Assembly (NCBI GenBank): GCA_000934385.1
Contig: KN880440.1
Span: forward strand, 124,001 to 188,000
Direction: 5' to 3'
Source: Cylindrobasidium torrendii FP15055 ss-10
Taxonomy: Eukaryota; Basidiomycota; Agaricomycetes; Agaricales; Physalacriaceae
DNA length: 64,000 bases
The notes under the pieces: generated by a model
The model's input: the letters and a program-made list of their open reading frames with translations, nothing else
Told to the model about the DNA's origin: nothing
The model's database searches: none
Program-made: the position numbers and the translations under genes
Shown: in pieces, positions 58,686 through 64,000 of the stretch
Position numbering within the stretch: position 1 is the first letter of the stretch
How the letters are laid out: each line of letters opens with the position of its first letter

Positions 58686-59959
58686 AGGTCGTGAACTTCG
58701 GAAGGATATTTAGAGGCAACTGCTAGTGCTCGAATCTATCGTCGTCGATGCTCGCCCTCCCCACTCGTTGCCTACGTACTGTAAAAGACCGACGCTGACA
58801 GCCGGCGCAAGCACTGTTCGTTGTACCTAATCATTTTGCCTACCGTATCGCGACACAGGGATGTGTTTTGGAAATTAATACCTCTCAAAAGTATTTGCTT
58901 TGAAGTTCTTCGGGGTGATAAATCTGGAATAGTTCAGCTCGAGTGTGAAGCTAAATTGAGTTCAGCCACCCGTTCATAGGTCATGTTGAATTTTCCTTCA
59001 GATGGGTCACAGGAAGACAAGACATTCAGGCCTCAGGCTTAATTCGAGTGGTCAAAGGGCTTTTGACAATCACCTTATATATATGGCCGTGTTTTAACTA
59101 GGCTAAGCATTCACGTTCAAGTTCAACGGCCGGCAGACTGCGTCGGCGATGTACCGTGAGTACAGCGCGTCACCACTGTTGCGTACCAAGCTTCAAGACG
59201 TGAATTGAATCGCTCGCTCCCTCGCTGGAAGACTTGAACAAATAAATCACCCAGTACTAATGAACACCCTCGAAGGACATACCCGCATCGATTTGAACGA
59301 GGCGAAGGCCGTTTGTGAATTCGCATCGCTTGATCCCTTGTCCGTGAAGTTAGTTCACTAAGATGGCAAGCTTCGCGATGCACTCCAATGAAAGGCGCAA
59401 GTAGGTGTTTCGAGGGATCCAACGCCCCTACAAATACATTTCACTGTCAGACTACACACCCTAATTATCGCTGTCAAATAGTAACGGTAGAGGTATGCGC
59501 AAGCCAGCAAGACTATATACCTTGGTATGTATGGTAAGCTGGAAAATAAGTATAGACACGCAGACAGAATCCGTTTTTCGGGAAAAGTCAAGGAAAGTGC
59601 AGGGTTGGATGAGGCAGGCGCGGGGAAAAATGATATAAAATAAGTAAAAAAAAGCAAGATATGGCTCCTCGCCACCTGGGCAGAGACCGTCCCATGTACT
59701 TTGATGTGGATTCTAAACGAGTGTGGTTGCGTTTGCGTTGTGTGTGTGGTAGTTGCGGCGGGAATGTGTGCAGTGGGTGGGAATGAGTGACGTGCGAGAA
59801 GAGAGCAACAGCAGTGGGACGTGATAATAACAACAGAAGATGCGAGGAGAATGTGCGTGTGTACAGGGGGAGGTCGATAGATAACGCATGCGCAGAGACG
59901 GAAACGAACGTCGACGGGTCGGCACCCTCAATAATATCTAGTTCCCCAGGAGGCCATGG
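58686..59959. other. Long intergenic stretch between convergent genes
   Basis: About 1.27 kb between the TUF1 and Ime2-like kinase stops. It is relatively AT-rich. I found only short frames, with no repeats, motifs or RNA genes. Two 3' untranslated regions should take up part of it; the rest is unexplained. Confidence 0.5.
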
Positions 59960-62851
59960 TTATGGGTCATCGGGCTCGGAGAAAGCCATGGGAGAAAGTG
60001 GTGGGTATTCGTACCCTCCGTTTCCGGCGACGGCGTCAAGTTCCGAGAACGGCGGCAAGGAGGTCGGGGAGTCTGCCATTTCCGGTGGCGGGTGCGGCGG
60101 TGGGAGGGTCGAGGGCTTGCATAAGCTATCAGGATCGACCTTCCACAGCCCGTCGTGTTGAGCACTCACTACCTGGAAAACGGGGTTGATGTCCGCCTTA
60201 TTTATGTGTCCTGCCGTTGAAGGGATAGTGACACCCAGGTCAAATGCCGCGTAGCCAGCCTTGCCTTGATGTGACCGGGGCAAAGGGACGAAGGTGCTCT
60301 GAGCGCTCCCCCGCATCTGCTCGCTTCTTGGGGGAACTTGCATCCACTGATTCGAGTGCACAACGCCTGGAGGGGGTGTTCCCGCATCGACATTTGCTCG
60401 AGCCCGGAAATCCTGCGCCAGCTGGCCGTCCAACGAGAACGAGTTACTCGAGCGAGCGCTGGTGACATCACTGTTGATAGAGAAGGAGTTGCTTGACCGG
60501 GCGCTTTGTGGGAAATCGTCGAAGGAGGTTCTCAACGAAGAGGCGCTCGTCATGCGGTTGATGCCATATGCACTCGGTCTTGCGCGCAATCGCGAAGGCC
60601 CAGGATCGCTGTCCACCGTCGAGTAAGATTGCCGAGGCTGGTCGAAAGAGTGATCTTGGCTGGATTCCCGCCGTCGTGACTTGGACTGCCGGTCACTGCG
60701 CCATGAACGTTCGCTCCCATTCGACTCTTCCCTCCAAAGCGTCGCATTGGTGACCCCTCCATCAGACGCAAACCGGCCAGATGCCGCGTTGACAGTTCCA
60801 GGACTGACGCCGCCGCCATGTGGACCTTGGCGTATAGGACCAGTGGCTGCCTTGCGGATCTGGTTGCCTCCAATCCACTCCACTTCCTCGGCCGCCTTCT
60901 GAATCTGGTTGCGTTTCTGCATGACGGCTCTTGCCTGCTCCCTGTGCATCTTCTCCGCAAGCGCGCGACGCTGCTTTTCCGCCTCCCGCTGCAGCTTCTC
61001 GGCCTCCTTCTTGTTCATCTTCTTCGTATCCGCCAAGTTCTCCTCGCTGGTGAGCGACTGACCATTCTTGATCCCACTGGGCACTTCTTGCACCGGGGGA
61101 AGGCTAGTGCCATTTGCCTTGTCGCCACCGAACATATTCCACTTACTGTGTTTCTTCATGCCGAAGCTGCCCAGAAGCTTGCTTTTCTGAGGCTGCTGCG
61201 GCTGCGGCTGTTCGACAATAATGACAGGATTTGGCACGGGGCTGACGTCCATAAACTCGTCCGCTTGCACGTCTTGCATATTGTAGTCCCCGCGCGTCTC
61301 TTCCTGAATACCAGACCCATTGTGCATACGAACATCGATAGTGGAAGAGGAGCTTGTCTGGTATGCCGGGCGAAGGAGACCGCTGCGCGGCGGCGGTGGA
61401 GGGTAGATACTGGCTGGTAGAGGAATATTGTTGCGCGGAATGGTTTCAGCCAAATACGGATGTCGCAGACATTGCTCGCTCGTGAGTCGTATTCGCGGAT
61501 CGAAAACAAGGAGACCCTTAATTAGGTGTACCAACGAAGGGGGCACGCTAGCGTCGAACAAGTCGAAAAAACGCTGGGGCTGCACCTAAAAGGTAGATCA
61601 GTCTCGTGCATAATCCAAGAGGCAGATGTCACATACTTTCGGGAATTGAAAGCCGACGTGTTTAGCCATCTTGAGTCCCTCAAGCCATGGGCCACCGCCC
61701 GAGTGGCGGCCCGGGGCCTCGGGGGATGGATACGCGTCGGATGGGTCACCCAATACCTCGCATATCTTATCCAGTTGATCAATATGGTTTGCACCAGGAA
61801 ACAATGGCCGAAGGTTGACGAGCTCGGCCATTATAGTGCCAAGAGCCCACATATCCACCGGGTTGGAATATATGCGCGAGAGCAAAAGAACCTCTGGTGC
61901 GCGATACCAGCGAGTAGACACGTATTCGGTATATGGCGGGCTCGAATTCGTTTCGCGTGCGAGACCAAAATCGGCCAATTTGATAATCGAAACGACATCC
62001 TTCTCTGGCGGCGCGTTGGGAGGCGCAACAGGCGAGACAGATTTGTAGTCGTGGAGGCCCGTAGTGGTGACAAGTACGTTTTCGGGCTTCATGTCGCGGT
62101 GAAAGTAGCCGGACGCATGTATGTGTTCGAGACCGGCGGTGATTTGTAGGAATATTGAGGCGACCAGGCCGCCGGCGAGTGGGCGGCCTTTGCGTGCTTT
62201 GATGAGGTGATAGAGGTTGCCTTCCATGGATTCGAAGACGAAGTAGAGCTCCTTGCTTGCGGGTAGCATGAAGAAATCATAGAGCGGAATGATATTTGGG
62301 TGGAAGGGGATAGCCCGCAGTGACTGGATTTGGTGTGAGTGATGCGAACGAGTGAGACGAGGGACCACGCACCTGAAGCTCCTTAAGATTTTGACATTCC
62401 TCCCAGCCTCCCTCCCATTTCTTCTTCATACGCTTGACCGCCACCAGTCGCTTTCCTGCCCATTCGGGGCGCGCTCCAGCTCCACACTGCATCGCGGGAG
62501 CCGCGGTATTGGGGGATAACGTCCCATGCCAATCGCACAACCAGACAGTACCAAAACTTCCATCTCCAAGTACTAGATTTATATAAGTAAGCTGCAGCGC
62601 CATTTTCACAGGGAATAGAGGAAATAAAAAGTACCTTTGAGGGCCGTCCAACTCCGGGAGGAGCTACTCTGGGCGCTTCCGACAACGAGGTTACCATCGT
62701 TTGGGCTGATAGACACGGAAGGTATGCCGACAACGTGTGTCGTTTGCTTTGGTTGTTGGGCGTGGGCCGGCTGGCGCGAAGGCGCGGCGACATGACCTGG
62801 TGATTGGGACTGGGGGTGTTGTTGCACGGTAGAGGAGGCAGAGTCATACAT
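59960..62851 (-). CDS. Ime2/RCK-type CMGC protein kinase
   Basis: Four exons, 62851-62635, 62572-62373, 62323-61637 and 61585-59960, give 909 aa from the first in-frame ATG; the frame is open further 5' without an ATG, so an extra exon may exist. The kinase domain covers about residues 72-430: LGDGSFGTVWL, VAVKRMKKKW with the ATP Lys, YFHRDMKPENVL (214-222), ADFGLA (256-261), and the activation loop TEYVSTRWYRAPE (TEY at 271-273). It has the CMGC insert and VDMWALGTIMAEL. The 480-residue tail is Ser/Pro-rich with a Lys/Arg/Glu helix (MNKKEAEKLQREAEKQRRAL). Ustilago Crk1 and yeast Ime2 are related; they control meiosis and morphogenesis. Confidence 0.88.
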
Positions 62852-64000
62852 GACCCGGTTTGCATTGCCAGGTGCGACGACGGTGATAGAGGCGGACACA
62901 GCGGAGACTAGGAGACAGTGGACATGGAAGCCCAGAGGCCAAAATGAGCCTTCTCAACCAAAGCCGACAAGATCGCCAAGGCTCGGGCCGAAAGTGCGTA
63001 TTATTATCGTTCAGATTGCGTATTTTGAGTTTCTGTAGTCTATTTCATCCGGATTGGGCGACCGCTCCATTTACCGATGGTAATACGAATAATAAATACC
63101 ACGACGAACCGGCGCGCCGCCGAGCTACCACCAAAACATCCCAGAGTTCAGAAGGCTCAGCCTATAACGTGCCCAACCAGCTTGCTGGGCCAGCTTCTTT
63201 TTAGACTCTGAATCAGGTATAGTCTCCCTGCAACCCTGTACTCTGCTGATTTTCTGTGGCGGCGCTTCCAATCATCTTGCACACTCCCTCTTCCCCATGC
63301 ATATCACTGCGGCTACAGTTAATAACTTTGTTATTTTTGCAACCCCGCCACAACGCGCCTGGCCCGACGCGAGTTTAGGCAATTCGGCGTCAGTCGCTTC
63401 GACTGGGCTCCAAAGCCCTCCACAACAAAACTACCACTAGATATCGTTTATGCGCCATTGGGGGGGGCGGTTCTCGCTCCGACCTCGAGAAGTACTTCTT
63501 CCTGGCCTGGTACCGACTCGCATGCGGCCTACCTCTTCGCCTTCAAGCTTCCAACGATACGCCCCAATTGCCGTTTCAGATCCCACGCTTCTATTGATTG
63601 ATGAACTTGAACTTTCGAATTTCGGTCCGGTCCACTGTAACTGCTACGTTCAGACTGTCAACCTTTTGGTCCACCCACCCGAGGCGGGTCGTTTGCGATT
63701 ACGCACAGAAATAAGACTCAGCCTGGTAGGCAGCCTGCAAGCAACAACAGAGGCGAATGTCGCAAATTGGATCGGTAAGAATCGCCGTTTTTTTTGACAT
63801 GCCGGATCATCCAACTCGCGCCCAGAACGACAGTAGCACGTGAGCCATACGTGAGCGTGGGAGCCACACGGGCATCTTCATACCCGCCCCGAAGCACACA
63901 CATCCGAAGAAAATCCGACAACTGACAGGCAAGACGGTAGAGACAGACGGTAGAAAACCAAAGTCCAACGTTGAATAAAGAATAATACAGCGCCTGTAAC
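62852..64000. other. Window end, no gene seen
   Basis: About 1.15 kb upstream of the Ime2-like kinase to the window edge. It should contain that gene's promoter and possibly a missing 5' exon. A plus-strand frame at 63450-63797 lacks recognisable motifs. A run of eight G residues lies near 63462. Confidence 0.45.

Noticed and set aside
59123..59422. 99-codon minus-strand frame in the long intergenic stretch
   Set aside because: Composition is not protein-like and there is no motif or splice context.
63450..63797. 115-codon plus-strand frame near the window end
   Set aside because: No family motif and no supporting splice sites; it lies in probable promoter space and could be part of a gene beyond the window that I cannot judge.

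Overview
The window is nuclear DNA of a filamentous basidiomycete, most likely an agaricomycete; I cannot name the species. The evidence is gene structure (dense genes, many introns of about 45-60 bases, donors often GTGCGT) and gene content: fungal-only families such as Med5, Pil1, Vam7, Ssh4 and a two-BIR Bir1, together with acidic, Pro/Ser-rich low-complexity proteins. I built spliced models by joining exons at GT-AG (rarely GC-AG) sites. Every model listed as a recognised gene adds up to a whole number of codons with no internal stop.

Layout. 0-13 kb: NmrA-like oxidoreductase (-), tRNA-splicing endonuclease subunit SEN54 (-), ferric reductase (-), a small unknown gene (+), ELP5 (-), survivin/BIR1 (-), an unresolved 1.5-kb stretch, LSM8 (+). 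13-23 kb: NAA40 acetyltransferase (-), RIO2 kinase (+), SPF30 (+), eisosome PIL1 (-), eIF4E (-), MTM1-type mitochondrial carrier (+), VAM7 SNARE (-). 24-34 kb: STM1 (-), SPP1/Set1C PHD protein (+), LSM1 (-), LCP5/neuroguidin (+), GCV3 (+), complex I ESSS subunit (-), a methyltransferase (-). 35-46 kb: SNF4 (-), SSH4-like PY adaptor (+), an unknown single-pass membrane protein (-), cytosolic aspartyl-tRNA synthetase (-), mitochondrial aspartate aminotransferase (+), an unknown disordered protein (+). 46-49 kb: a 5'-truncated LINE remnant lying directly against the 3' end of a secreted CE1-type esterase (both -). 49-63 kb: MED5 (-), a GRIP-domain golgin (-), PEX14 (-), mitochondrial EF-Tu (+), an Ime2/RCK-type kinase (-).

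Most of this is housekeeping. Several genes serve RNA metabolism (SEN54, LSM1, LSM8, SPF30, LCP5, RIO2, ELP5), translation (eIF4E, STM1, DPS1, TUF1, NAA40) or the mitochondrion (MTM1, GCV3, ESSS, AAT1, TUF1). They are not co-directional and form no obvious pathway cluster. Several pairs are head-to-head over very short spacers: LSM1/LCP5 62 bp, SNF4/SSH4 143 bp, PEX14/TUF1 145 bp. The accessory pieces are the esterase, the LINE fragment, the NmrA-like gene and the orphan proteins.

I found no CRISPR array, rRNA, tRNA or secondary-metabolite core gene, and nothing I would call a new biological system. The least explained parts are the 11.2-12.7 kb stretch and the orphan genes at 5.9, 39.3 and 44.3-46.3 kb. 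Start codons are uncertain for SEN54, BIR1 and the Ime2-like kinase; the first exon of NAA40, one MED5 intron and the first intron of the 44.3-kb orphan are also weak.
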